A stretch of DNA of 64,000 bases, from contig CM070717.1 of NCBI GenBank assembly GCA_036346275.1, positions 4,151,178-4,215,177 on the forward strand. The letters run 5' to 3'. This document shows positions 10,391-21,155 of the stretch, one piece after another. The DNA comes from Otatea glauca (lineage: Eukaryota; Streptophyta; Magnoliopsida; Poales; Poaceae). The translations under genes were made by a program, and so were the position numbers. Positions within the stretch are counted from its first letter, which is position 1. Every line of letters starts with the position of its first letter. The notes beneath the pieces were generated by a model. That model saw nothing but the letters and a program-made list of their open reading frames with translations, was not told the DNA's origin and made no database searches.

Positions 10391-11038
10391 GAATTTTTAT
10401 TTTAAATAATACAATTTTTTATTCAAATTATAAAAATATACTTTGATCTTAAAAAATTATAAAAATATACTATTGTCTCCCATATATAGGGCGATCGCTC
10501 TATATACGAGCGATCAGTGCAGTTCTGAACGCACGATATTTCCTCTGTCTACGGTTAGTTTCTAAAGAAAATCATAACTTTTTTATATGATGTCGGATGA
10601 AGATGAACTTTATATGAAAATTGTAGCTCTCGACGGGATCTATAACTTTTGTATACAAACTTTTTTAATTTGAATCAATTTAGATGGTAAAAATAGATAG
10701 AATGTTCAGATCTAAAAATCAGATCTGTTTTTAGATTTGAAAATTCTATCCCGTTTTTGGCTATCTAAATGGACTCAAATGAAAAACAATTGTATACAAA
10801 GGTTGTAGATCTCGTCAAGAACTACAATTTTTATATAAAGTTCATCTCCATCCGACATCATATGAAAAAGTTATGATTTTCGTTAGGAACTTACTGCATA
10901 CAGAGAAAATATCGCGCGTTCAGAGCCGCACCGATCGCTCGTATATGGGGCGACAGAGATATATTTTCGTAATTTTTTAAGATCGAAGTATATTTTTGCA
11001 ATTTGAATAAAAAATTATATTATTTAAAATAAAAATTC
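10391..11038. mobile_element. Fold-back (MULE-like) element, 648 bp, almost wholly inverted repeat
   Basis: The left arm begins GAATTTTTATTTTAAATAAT and the right end is its reverse complement. Pairing continues with mismatches to a centre near 10715, so each arm is about 300 bp. A perfect 10-bp direct repeat GAGAGCTTAT flanks it (10381-10390 and 11039-11048). A 9-10 bp TSD and long terminal inverted repeats are Mutator-like features. No transposase frame is present. A transcript crossing it would form a long hairpin. Confidence 0.85.
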
Positions 11039-11048
11039 GAGAGCTTAT

Positions 11049-11470
11049 TAGGCCAGAAAAATGCGTTGTTGGAATGTGTTTAGGCTGGAAAATCCAGTCA
11101 TGGCCCAGCGCACACCCCTAACGTCTACGCTTAACTCAGGAAGCTGGGCCGGGTATTCGGCCCAATGTCAGCCACCTGTGTGAGACCTGCGTACAACGTC
11201 GGGACGTTTCGGCCCGTATCGTCTGTTAGGATCGGCCCGAAATCATGTCCAGCTCGGCCAGCCCACATATTACTTGGATTTTGGTCAGCCTATGTCCGCC
11301 TAGCTTTAGCTTTTCTGGTTTTCCTGAGAAGTGGGTCAGATCAGAAAGATTATTTGTAGCACAGTTCTTAGTCCATTTAATGATAGGAATTTCTTACGAC
11401 TTTCACGTGAAAAAAGAGAGACTACGACAACTACAGGTTATATTGTCCGGATCTGTTCCGAACGTTATAG
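11049..11470. other. No recognised feature
   Basis: Mixed-composition sequence with several GGCCC/GGCCCG words and short open frames that match nothing I know. It may be part of an unrecognised repeat. Confidence 0.3.
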
Positions 11471-11671
11471 TGTGTTTGGTAGAGCCTCATTGGATTCGTG
11501 GATCTGGTGAAACTGGTATTTTAGTTTTACCAGATCCGTAGAATTGGAGCTATGAGTACATGGATCATCTTATTTACATTTTAAATAAAAATATAAATTT
11601 AATTAACTATATTTTAGTCTACAAGTTTTAGATATCAGATGAAGTTAGAATCTAGAGCTCTACCAAACAGA
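11471..11671. mobile_element. Short MITE with TTTGGTAGAGC inverted ends
   Basis: The left end TGTTTGGTAGAGC is matched by the right end GCTCTACCAAACA in inverse orientation, with an AT-rich non-coding interior of about 170 bp. I could not settle a TSD, so the superfamily is open. Confidence 0.6.
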
Positions 11672-12415
11672 CCTCCTCCTTTCTAGGTTAGGAGAGCTCG
11701 CCACCATCCTTTGTAGATAGGGGAGCGCACAGCCGATACTGTCCTCACCGTCCGGGTATCGTCCTGCCACACCCCGGCGCCATGCCGTCCTCCTCTGTCG
11801 TGCGCGCGGAGTGCGATCGACGTCGTTCTTGTTTGCAGGGCGTGTGGAGCGTGAGCGACGCCATCCTCATCATTTGCGCGCGTGGAGCATGAGTGGCATC
11901 GTCCTTCTCAGCTTCGAATCCTCTCATCACCAGCTTCAAGTCACCGTCTTGAGGCCCCCTTTGGCATTGCTTTAGCATCAGCTTGTCCTCACAAAAAAGC
12001 TACAAGCCGTCCCTAGCACCTGGTTTCTCATCTGATTTTTGGCCTAAGTCCAAACTGTTTTTGTGAAGAGAAGCAGAAGCTATTGCTCGAGGGGAGCTAT
12101 TGGCTATCTTGTGCCCAAAATTAACCACCATGACACCATTAAGTGAGCATGCCAGTTCATTTATATCGAAGAAAAAGAAAGAAAGAAAGAAGAGAGGTGC
12201 TTTCATGGTTTTCTTTTTGATAGTTGCATAAATATTAAAGTATGAATGAAGGGTAGATAATGATTACTTACCCTTTCACTTGTTTTAAAATTTGTACAAC
12301 TTATAATAAGAGAAAAAGCATTGGAACACTCGTCAACAAAGAAATGATGCCTTGTCCTTTGAACAGCTTTGACACTGCATCCATGCATTGTTGCTTGTCC
12401 CTTCCCATCACCGAG
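11672..12415. other. No recognised gene
   Basis: GC-rich low-complexity sequence (11690-11980) then AT-rich sequence. Open frames on the minus strand (11745-12206) show no family motif. The last 8 bp (TCACCGAG, 12408-12415) are the TSD of the next element. Confidence 0.3.
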
Positions 12416-12971
12416 TAGAGATGACCAAATGGGTCGTGCCTAATGGGCCGGCCCGAGGTACGCTACTGTAGGCATAGCTCAGGCACAGCCCGACCCGATC
12501 GTAAATGGGTCGTGTCGGTACGGCCCGCGAGCTCGTTTACGGGTGGGTCAACCCGGCACGGCACGGCATAGCCTGTTTAGTTTGAAAAATATCCATTTTA
12601 TAGTTGTTAGAGGATTAAAAAATTCGAAAAAAATTCAATTTTTTTTACATACTTCGAGTTTTTGTAATTATTCTAAATTTTTCCTATTTTTTCTGATTTT
12701 TCTGTATTTTTTCGTACTTTACCTATTTTTCTAATTTTTTTATAGTTTTTTGAATTTTTTTTTGTGCTACCGGGCTACCAGGCCAACCCGGCCTATTAGG
12801 CCCGCGAAGGACCGGACTGGCACGGTCCGGCCCGAGAGGCTAATGGGCCGTATCTGGACCGCCACCCTGGCACATGGGCCGACACGGCACGACCTGTTTA
12901 GTAGCCGTGCCTAAACGGGCCGTGACGTCGGTTAAACGGGACGGGCCGTGCCGCCCGTTTGGCTGTCTCTG
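12416..12971. mobile_element. hAT-type MITE, 556 bp
   Basis: The left end TAGAGATGACCAAATGGG pairs with the right end, whose reverse complement is CAGAGACAGCCAAACGGG. The flanking 8-mers TCACCGAG (12408-12415) and CCACCGAG (12972-12979) differ at one base. Both subterminal regions are rich in GGGCC/CGGCCC/CGGCACGG words, and the centre is T-rich. It has no coding capacity. Confidence 0.82.
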
Positions 12972-12979
12972 CCACCGAG

Positions 12980-13867
12980 CTCGGCAACGGCGACCGCCCC
13001 GATCTCTGACTGCCCTATGCCACCATTGCCCCTGTCCTCCTGGTCCCTGGCCACCGCCCCCCATCCTCTGTGTCCCTGGCCATCACCCAGTCCTCCGCCT
13101 CGTCGGTCACCGAGGTAACCATCTCCTCCCTTCTCTATTTAGATCGAGCACCTCCTTTTTTATTTGTGTTTGGATCTCAGGCGTTTGTAGGTAGATAAAC
13201 TCTTCTTCCTTCAGTAACATGTATTCATGTGTTGATAGAATCCTGAATTTGTGAATAATTTTATGGATTCATGAGCCAATCCCCAATTTATTCAAAATGC
13301 AATTTCTCCAATTTTTATTTTAGTTTTCGTTGATCTGATTGTTACTATATGTAATCGTCTATTACTAGATGAAAAGGGGATCAAATTGGGAATAAAATCA
13401 TGCCTACATGAACTGGCAAATGAGAAAGTTTCATAGGCTATTCATTTTACCACTGTTTATCTTTATCTCAAGCTTGTGCAAGAGCTGGCAGCACAAGCTA
13501 TGCCTAACAGTGGAGGCTGGCTTCTTCAGGCAGCACACCCAGCTGGAAGTCGGCTCATGCCCAAGCCCATATCGTGCCAAAGAAGGTCTGAAACTCCTCA
13601 AGTGGGCTTGGAACGTTGTTCGCAATCTTCCCCTGTCTGCTACTCCGACATGTCTCAAGCATGATTTGTGCTTTTCTCCCCATGTCATCTTTGCCTGCGC
13701 CTTGTTTGATGAAATGCATGCTTGATTCTATTTGAAATTCTTTCAGTTGGATGTTTCTTTGTGGCGTTTTACTTGGTTTCTATGCCTAAAATTCGCCCAT
13801 TTGGTGTATGTGCATGCCGTTCCGCCCATAGAAGAATGTGATTAGTACTGTAGAAGATAATGAATTG
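12980..13867. other. No recognised feature
   Basis: A Pro/Arg-like GC-rich segment (12980-13110) is followed by AT-rich sequence and a possible low-copy segment around 13408-13725. The open frames there show no known motif. It could be upstream sequence of the FAR1-like pseudogene. Confidence 0.3.
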
Positions 13868-15238
13868 TAGATGCCTTTGTTGATGCTTTATTGGTTGCAT
13901 GTAATGATCGGAGGGATAGGGATGCAGACAATGATGAAATGGATCAACAAGATGAAGATACAGATTGTGTGAGCTCACAGTGTGCAAAACCCTATGTTGG
14001 CATGGATTTCTTCACCAAAGAGTAAGTACAGAAGTATTACAATGATTATGCATTTACTACAGTCTTTGGAACAAGGGTTTCAAACAACACTAAGAGCCAA
14101 GTTGCAGGAGAGTATAACAGGTATGAGTTTTCCTGCCTTTCTAAATGTGGCACAAGAAAGGATGATAGAGCAAGTGCCAGCAACGGCTCACGAAAGAGCA
14201 ACAATCTGCGCAAGAACAACTACAAAACAAGGATGGTGATTGTTAAGAGGGATGAGAAGTGGGTGGTCAGCATAGTTGAGCTGGAGCACAATCACACCCC
14301 TTTGAGCCCTTCTCAACTTTGTTTCTTGGGTTGCATATGATGACCATATAGAGTTGCTGCGCGAAAATAACTTACCTAAAAGGAGAGTGATGTCAGCAAC
14401 TTCCGAGCATCTATGAGGCACAAGAGTGAATATAGCGATATGGTAGCCAGTCACCGGTCTCTTTTTTTTTTTTTTTGGGTTGGGGGTGCTTCAAAGAAGG
14501 CATACAAGAAGTTTGGTGATTGTTGAAGTATAAGTGAATTGTCCACCTTTCTTCATCAGTTTAAGCTTTTGGGTGAACTAGCTGGTGCATGCAACTCAAT
14601 ATGGTATCAGAGTCAAGAAGTCTCGAGTTCAAGACCTGGTTGACGCAATTAAAAAAAATAATTGCAACCCACTTCTATTCCACGTCCTAGGCCTGAGGGA
14701 GCCCTATACGTGAGGGGGAGTGTTGAAGTATAAGTGAATTGCCCACCTTTCCTCATCAGCTTAAGCTTTTGGGTGAACTGGCTGGTGCATGCAACTCAAT
14801 AGTGATTGTGTTGTATTTGTCACAACATACTGCACAAATAAGTATCGGCTCTTGTTTGCTCCCATTATTAGTGTTAGCAATCATGGATAGATTGTGTTGT
14901 TCGGCTATACTTTTATCAAGGATGAAATGGTTGAAGCCTTTGAATACTTGTTTGAGACATTTCGGAAGGCAATAGATGGCAAGGCACCTAAGAGCATCAA
15001 GACATATCAAGATAAAGCGACAGAGATTGTGACAGCAAATGTACTACCAAACACTGCCCACAGGTGCTACATGTGGCACACATATAGGAATGCAAAGTTT
15101 AAATTGGAGGGGTGTCTGTTGTCAAGGTTGGAAGGATTTAAAAATGCCCTAAGATCTCGCATTGATGATTCACTGTCAACTAGTATAGTGCCTGTGCTAA
15201 CGCTACAACGGCAGTACATCTGCTTATCAATTAAATGA
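13868..15238 (+). pseudogene. FAR1/FRS-like (MULE transposase domain) pseudogene split by a TRIM
   Basis: FAR1-related proteins are transcription factors derived from Mutator-like transposases. An acidic stretch (NDEMDQQDEDTD) leads into a FAR1 DNA-binding-like region: PYVGMDFFTK, an in-frame TAA at 14023-14025, then QKYYNDYAFTTVFGTRVSN, FSCLSKCGTR and ELEHNHTPL. After frame breaks near 14340, ELLRENNLPKRRVMSA follows. From 14500 the MULE transposase-like core reads KAYKKFGD, is interrupted by the TRIM, and resumes CVVFVTTYCTNKYRLLFAP, an in-frame TAG (about 14887), then FETFRKAIDGKAPKS and LPNTAHRCYMWHTYRNAKFKLEG. Several stops and the insertion make it non-functional. It could equally be a decayed MULE transposase. 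Confidence 0.82.
14521..14801 (+). mobile_element. Intact TRIM/SMART-like miniature LTR retrotransposon, 281 bp
   Basis: Two 81-bp LTRs (14521-14601 and 14721-14801) begin TGTTGAAGTATAAG and end CAACTCAATA. A primer site TGGTATCAGAG follows the left LTR directly, and a purine tract GTGAGGGGGAG precedes the right LTR. The 5-bp TSD GTGAT is exact (14516-14520 and 14802-14806). By eye the LTRs differ at about five positions. It has no coding capacity, so it must have been moved in trans. It sits inside the transposase-like exon of the FAR1-like pseudogene. Confidence 0.93.
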
Positions 15239-16190
15239 GAAGATTAAGTATGAATACAACACTTAATAATAAAAGAGAAATTTAGAATTTTAAATGAATT
15301 TAGAAAGAAAAATGGAACTAAATGGAGGTCGAATGGGCGAAAACGGGCTCTCAAAAGATTTTAAATTAAGAAAGAGAAAGAAAAAAGAATTTTCTAATTT
15401 TAGATTATTTTTTTTGCAGCTTCCACAGAGAGCACGCGCTGTGCTCTCTGGGCTTGACCAGCGCAAGGGGGAGGGAAGGCCAGGGGTCGGCACTGGTGCG
15501 ACGAGATCGCCAGCACCGGCGCCTGCGGGGGAGGAGTCACGGTTGCGGTGAATTTCGCTAGGAAAGATGACGGTGATGGCTTGGGTTACCTCCAAAATCC
15601 GACGATCTTTACAAGTGGGAGTACTTGGGGATTTACGCAATGCGATGGGGTGGAGGAGAGCTCGTCGGCTTTTATAGCCCCGAAACAAGCATATTTATAG
15701 AAACCATAATTTGGGATCAAATCAGATTGGGAGGAAATTTTGGCAATAGAGCACGAAATTTGGGGAATTAACACCATAGATGGAAAGAGGAGATTTGGTA
15801 CGGGATTGATGGAGCTTTGAAGCTTCTTTCTTGCTTTAATAGAGAGAGGGAAGAGAAGAAGCTTCTCTGGTCTGGGCTGCAGCTAGAAGAAGCTACAGGT
15901 GAGTTGACTTCATTTTTTTTAAATATAGAAGGATTTTTGAAAAGATAGCACATTAGGTTAAAAAATTCTAGAAAAATTCTCAAAAATCTTTCGATTATTT
16001 TGTACTTAATAAAATTATTTTCAAAAAAATTTAAATTATAAATTTGCTTAGAACACGCGGCGCATGAGGTCGCCGACAAAGAACCTCGCCCGCGTCGGCA
16101 AAGCCACCGATGGCGGCCGTGGAGCCATTGCGGACTTTGCGTTCTCATTGCCGCTACCCCATCTCCGGTTTCCTTTTCCCAAAGACGTAA
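15239..16190. other. No recognised gene
   Basis: AT-rich sequence with a GC-rich island at 15420-15560 and another at 16060-16170. Open frames occur on both strands, including a 173-codon minus frame at 15768-16289, but none shows a recognisable domain. Confidence 0.3.
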
Positions 16191-17002
16191 TGTATGGTCC
16201 TTTCCTTTTCGAGCGTTTGTTTCCTTTTCCTTGATTCCAAGACGTTTGTTTCCTTTTCCTTGTTGATCTTTGGAGGTGAGGAAGGTCATTTGTGGGCCAC
16301 GGGGATGATTTCGGAAAAATATGGAAAAATAAATCTGCGCTCACATTCTTTGGATCCGCAAGGGAAAAAAGATAAAAATTAAATAGTGCTCGCCGGCTGC
16401 TGGTTCCGCTAGAAAAAATTGAAAAAAATTAAACATCACTCACATACCGTTGGTTCCTTAGATAAAAAATAAAAACAAAAAATCAACGCTCTCCGTGCGC
16501 TAAAATTAGGCTCTATGGGGATAGATCCGTAAAAAAGTCTCGAGAAAGGTCATATTCGGAAAAAAATACGATCACAATGCGAGGACAATAAAAAATTCAA
16601 GTCTTGTTTCCTTGCATGTGGATCCTCTCTGTTTATTTCCTTGTTTGATTCACCCTCCTTCCAAATATGTAGTACGTACAATTTTGGCTAGTGAAAAATT
16701 CAAGTCTGGTTTCCTTGCATGCGGATCCTCCTTATTTATTTCCTTGTTTGATTCGCTCTCCTTCCAAATATGTAGGTGGGGGAGGTCTGTTGTAGGCCAC
16801 AGGGATGATTAGACACACTAAATAATAGCCATCGGATGTGGGTGAGTAAAACTGAGGAAAGATCTGAGACGTTCATTTTGATGAATGCAAATTTCTGGGG
16901 ACGTTTTGCTGGGTGCACGAACATTGGGCCATCTCTAATGAGGTGCATTATTTAGGGTGGACGTAGGAAAAATTGCTTAGGTGCATTATAAAGGGATATA
17001 GA
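16190..17002 (-). repeat. Diverged copy of the Helitron-like repeat of 35097-35817
   Basis: Words such as GTTTCCTTTTCCTTG, GGGCCACAGGGATGA, GCCATCGGATGTGGGTGAG and GTGCATTATAAAGG occur in the same order as in the element at 35.1-35.8 kb. The right edge at 17001-17002, before a T, matches that element's terminus in the form GATATAGA. The left edge is not identifiable. The GTGGGCCAC block is present twice (around 16293 and 16795). Confidence 0.6.
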
Positions 17003-17834
17003 TTGAGGAGTTCGAAAAAAAATATGGTGAGAGATGGTTGACGTGTATGGTCTAACAGAGCATAAGTATATGAAGCACTTGTACGGAATGAGAGAGAAAT
17101 TCGTGCCTTGCTAGTTGCTAGTTGGCAGTTGCTACTTTATAGACTACTAGAAGTTTATGCGTGGCGTGCCATGTCGCAGACGTCGCTTTCCACACGAGAA
17201 AATCGACAAAACGCACGATTAACGCTTCATACACGAGTAAATCGAGAAAAACGCGCGAAAAAGATCTAAAAATAAGATTGTATTTTTCGCAAAAGGGCTT
17301 AAACGTAATGCTAGAAAAGCGGAAAAAGGACATAAATGCAATGCATATTTTTTAAAAAAAGAACATGGTTTTTATATTAACAAAAAGGACCTAAACGTAA
17401 TTTCGATTTCTCTAAAAAGGACCCGAGCGCTACTCCTAAAAACGCTAAAAGGGCATGAACGTAATATATAATCTTTTTTCGAAAAAATGACCAAATCGTA
17501 ATTTTTTTCTCGAAAAGGACCTATTCGTAATTTTTTTTAAAAAAAGGACCCGGATGTGAAATTTTTTTGGCCGGCTCGGCTCCAGCCGCGAGCCGAGCCG
17601 GCTCCCGCTCGGCTCAAAACGCCCAGAACGCGGCATTCCTTCAAAGTATAGTATAGGGGGCTCGAGCTGAGCCGGCTCCTGCTCGCCTTAAAACGCTCAG
17701 AACACGGCATTCCTTCAAAGTATAGTATAGGGATGATTTCTTGCCTTACATGATCACCACATAGTGCAGTGACGATATGCATGCACCGTTTAAGGATTTT
17801 GTGTATATAGGTGACTCGATAAGAAATTTCTAGA
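17003..17834. repeat. Degenerate AAAAGGACC..CGTAAT repeats and a GC-rich tandem duplication
   Basis: From about 17270 to 17560, degenerate units of the form AAAAAGGAC..AACGTAAT recur. At 17595-17733 a unit of about 64 bp (GAGCCGGCTCC..CGGCATTCCTTCAAAGTA) occurs twice, 74 bp apart. No gene is recognised. Confidence 0.5.
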
Positions 17835-18032
17835 AAGCTAGATGCCCTCACACGTAGACTAGACTTATTTGGCCCATCACAGACTGATACTATTCAAGCA
17901 ACGGAAGTTAGGATGACGTGTGATGACTGTGGTGAACTTGGTCACTCTGGAAATTCATGCTCTAAGTCTGTCAACTTTGTCAACAATTTTCAGAATATGG
18001 GAAATCTGTCTTACGATCCAGTACGGAGGGAT
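17835..18032 (+). pseudogene. Retrotransposon gag fragment with CCHC zinc knuckle
   Basis: The plus frame reads LDALTRRLDLFGPSQ, then a knuckle CDDCGELGHSGNSC (C-x2-C-x4-H-x4-C) and NFVNNFQNMGNLSYDP. This arrangement suggests a gypsy-type gag C-terminus. It is cut at 18033 by a hAT-like element. The sequence after that element and after the next MITE may continue it, but too little remains to be sure. Confidence 0.55.
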
Positions 18033-19503
18033 CAAGGATTCAAAATTCGTTTTGGACGAAATGTCGCAGGAGACCGAAATCCGAAATCTCGCCAAGATCT
18101 TAGAACTTTGGGCAAATCTCGACCGAAGTTCAAAAACAAAAATTCAAATCCGGTTTTATTTCTACTCGGAAAAACGAAATTTCGGGCGAAATTCCCGAAA
18201 TCTCGGCGAGATTTCGGTGAATTTGCACAGAGCTAAAAATAGCACAAATGATGTCAAAATATTTTGATTTTTTTTTGGAGGTTACTAACACATCAGTGAT
18301 GTTCTCATAAAAAATTTAGATTATTATCAAATATGAGGAATGTTTAAAAATTCAAACATTGCTACTGTCCTGATAAAACGCTGACCGGTAAATTTGAACC
18401 GAATGAAAAATGGAATAAACGAGGTTAGAAAATTTTGAAATATTTTGGTCAGAGTTATTACATATCACTAATATTGTCATAAAATTTTTAGATGATAATA
18501 CAACTTCATGAATTTTTAAAAATTCAAACAGTGATATTGTCATGTTAAAAGCCTTACCGGCAAAATTGAACAAAATGAAAAATGGTTCAAACCACGTTAA
18601 AATTTTTTGAGAATTTTTCGTGGATGTTCATTATGTATCATTAATGTTTTCTATAAAAATTTTAGATGATGATCAAGCTTCAAGTATTTTCAAAAATTCT
18701 GAAAAGTGCTACGTCCTGATAAAAGCCTCATGATCAATACATAGATTTGTTTTAGCAATAAAAAAAGGTTTAGAATTTTAAAAAATTTATAGAAGAGTTA
18801 TAAAGAAATTATTAAGATCTCATAAAATTTTGAATCATGATCACACTCCATTGAATTTATAAAATTCTTAAAAGGCACTGTACCATTTATGTTCTTTCTC
18901 TTTTTGATTTTTGAAATATAACAAATGAAGTTCAATGCTTACATAGATTTGATTGACCAAACAAAAAAGTTTAATTTTTTTGAAAATTTTATATAATGTT
19001 ACTGAGGAAATTATTAATCTCTCATAAAAATTTTGGATCATGATCACACTCAAGCAAATTTATAAAATTCTGATAAGGTTACTGTCCCAATTATGTTCAT
19101 TCTATTTTTGATTTTTTAAAGATAACAAATGAAGTTAAATTATTTGTAAAATTTTTATGTATGATCCTACACTACTAAATATAGTACCATAAATTTTTTA
19201 AATCATTATCAGGCTTGCACAATTTTATAAAAATCTGATAGTGTTTCTGCCAAAATTTTAAAATGTCTAAAAAATTCGGGTTTTCAACAAATTTTCATGG
19301 AAGATGACTTTATTAAGGGTTATTGAACCCGGACATAAAAGTTTAAAAACCGGTCAAAAACAAATCTCGCGGAAAGTTTTGAGATTGCTATTGCAATTTA
19401 ATGTTTTTGAATTTTTCTAATCAGGACACGATTTTGAAGCTCGTGTCCGAAATCCAATATTTCGGCAAAATTTTGCCGATTTTCGACAAGATTTCTATCT
19501 ATG
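18033..19503. mobile_element. Non-autonomous hAT-like element (copy 2), about 1.47 kb
   Basis: It begins CAAGGATTCAAAATTCG, aligning with the start of copy 3 (28905), and ends near TTTCTATCTATG. The flanking 8-mers GGAGGGAT and GGAGGAAC match at 6 of 8 positions, so the right edge is approximate. The interior is a series of roughly 180-bp degenerate repeats with GAGGTTACTAACACAT, TATTGTC(CTG)ATAAAA and CCGAATGAAAAATGG words shared with copy 3. It has no transposase. Confidence 0.7.
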
Positions 19504-19518
19504 GGAGGAACCATCTAA

Positions 19519-19933
19519 GGGGCTGTTTGGGGGAGTTGTGCTTCAACTTTACGCTAAAAGCTCCCTTAAACAGTATGGCTGCAAAGCAACCGGGAAGCTA
19601 AGCCACAACAGAAGCACCCCCAAAAGCTGCAGCTGCTGAGGAGAAGCTTTTCAGCTGTGGCTTCGCTTGAAATCCTCCTAATTCGCTCGCTCCGCCTTCC
19701 CAACCTTTGCCACCCCGCCTCGCCGCCTCCATGTCACCTCCCTACTCGGATGCCGCTGTACTTCGTTATGTTACTACCTTTCATTTCGGTTAGCCCTCAA
19801 AAGCTATAGCTACAGCAACCAGTTTGCCAAACAACATAACAAGAAAAGCCACAGCCACTAGCTACAGCTGCTTTACAGCCCAGCAAATCAAAAGCAGCTT
19901 TTCAGCCCAGCCACAACTCCCCCAACCAGGCCC
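19519..19933. mobile_element. Tourist-like MITE (copy A), 415 bp
   Basis: The ends GGGGCTGTTTGGGGGAG and CTCCCCCAACCAGGCCC form inverted repeats, flanked by the 3-bp TSD TAA (19516-19518 and 19934-19936). The interior has AGCTGCAGCT-type words and a GC-rich centre. A second copy in inverse orientation lies at 48996-49420. TSD and ends fit PIF/Harbinger-derived Tourist elements. Confidence 0.8.
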
Positions 19934-19936
19934 TAA

Positions 19937-20094
19937 ACCTCAAGCTATGGCAACAAAAGCACTGCCAGCCTTACTGCTAGTGATCAGCTGCCTCCGCTCC
20001 TTTTTTAGTTGGAAGATTCAGATAACGAGCTGACGTGGCCGGCTTGAGCTCGCGTGGATTCTTCCAGGCATAAGAAGGTTAATATTAAGGGAAT
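19937..20094. other. Short segment between Tourist copy A and copia-2
   Basis: No feature beyond the TSD copy GGAAT at 20090-20094. It may be residual gag-like sequence from the fragment at 17835. Confidence 0.3.
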
Positions 20095-20335
20095 TGTTGT
20101 AAAACATAGTCGTTCACCCACGATCAATCAATCACACATCAGCGAAATCACAAAAATAAGAATATGACGCACACACAATATAGGGGGGCATAGCTCTCTC
20201 GCTTTATTAGATTGATCTCTTGTACAATGGGGTGCTCAATATATAGTAGAAGATAGCAAGAGATAGATTCGGATTCGCCCACCAATAGATGGAGTCCTTT
20301 CAAACTTGGATTGGGATTCTATCTATATCATAACA
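20095..20335 (-). repeat. Copia-2 left LTR (3' LTR), 241 bp
   Basis: It begins TGTTGTAAAACATAG and ends ATATCATAACA. A minus-strand TATA-like CTATATATTG lies near 20237. The purine tract on the minus strand adjoins it at 20336-20349. Confidence 0.93.
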
Positions 20336-20596
20336 CTCCTCCTTGGGCGAATACCGCGTAATGCACATGTCTCGTTAAAAACTCCTCCCAAAAATCCAGT
20401 GAAAAAAAAGATGGAGAAAAGAGAGTATATTGCACTCGCACTCCGTGTTACACTAGTTGCCTCATTAAAAACCTTCATGTGAGAAAACTTCAAGAAAACT
20501 CACTAAGGGAAAAAGAGTACAACTTATAATCTTTAAGATTTAAAATATGGCCTTCTAGATCATGCAAAGGGTCATGGTTCAGAGATTTACTCCCCC

Positions 20597-21155
20597 TCAA
20601 CTTTGCATATCTTTAAGTCGTCTCATTCGAAAACCATTAACACATCTTTGGAATATATATTTTGGCAAGGTCTTAGTGAATAAATCTGCAAGATTTTCAC
20701 ATGACTTAGTTTGCAAAATCTTTACCTTACCGTTCTTCCGGAGTTCGTGAGGATAGAAAAACTTAGGAGCAATATGCTTCATGATATTGCTTTTCACATA
20801 ACCCATTTGCATTTGTGCAACACAAGCAATATTATCTTCATGATAATTGTGGGGGTATCGACGGTGTTAATGCCACATAACTTCAAATATGGTTAATCAC
20901 ACGTCTCAGCCAAACACATTCACGTGAGGCTTCATACAAAGCTATAATCTCTAAGTGGTTGGTAGAAGTAGCTGCCACGGTCTGCTTAAAAGACCGCCAA
21001 GAAATGTTGTACCACAACAGAGAAAAACTAGTCTTAGATTCCGCACTGTGGGGATCAGACAGATAGCCAGAATCCGTGTATCCCACCATGGTCAAGTCTT
21101 GGTTCTTCTAGAAAAACAATCCAAGATCTTGAGTACCTTGGAGGTATCTGAGTAA
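20597..21155 (-). pseudogene. Copia-2 RNase H fragments
   Basis: Two minus-strand frames carry the copia RNase H. One (20883-21095) reads VGYTDSGYLSDPHSA and the EIIALYEASRECVWLR helix; its DSGYLSD motif has Gly where DSDY..D is usual, so an active-site Asp appears lost. The other (20597-20812) is the C-terminal tail with HIAPKFFYPHELRK and TKSCENLADLFTKTLP. Frame breaks separate them. Confidence 0.8.

Noticed and set aside
15768..16289. Minus-strand frame of 173 codons
   Set aside because: It crosses a repeat shared with 35.1-35.8 kb and shows no domain; low-complexity Lys/Ser text.
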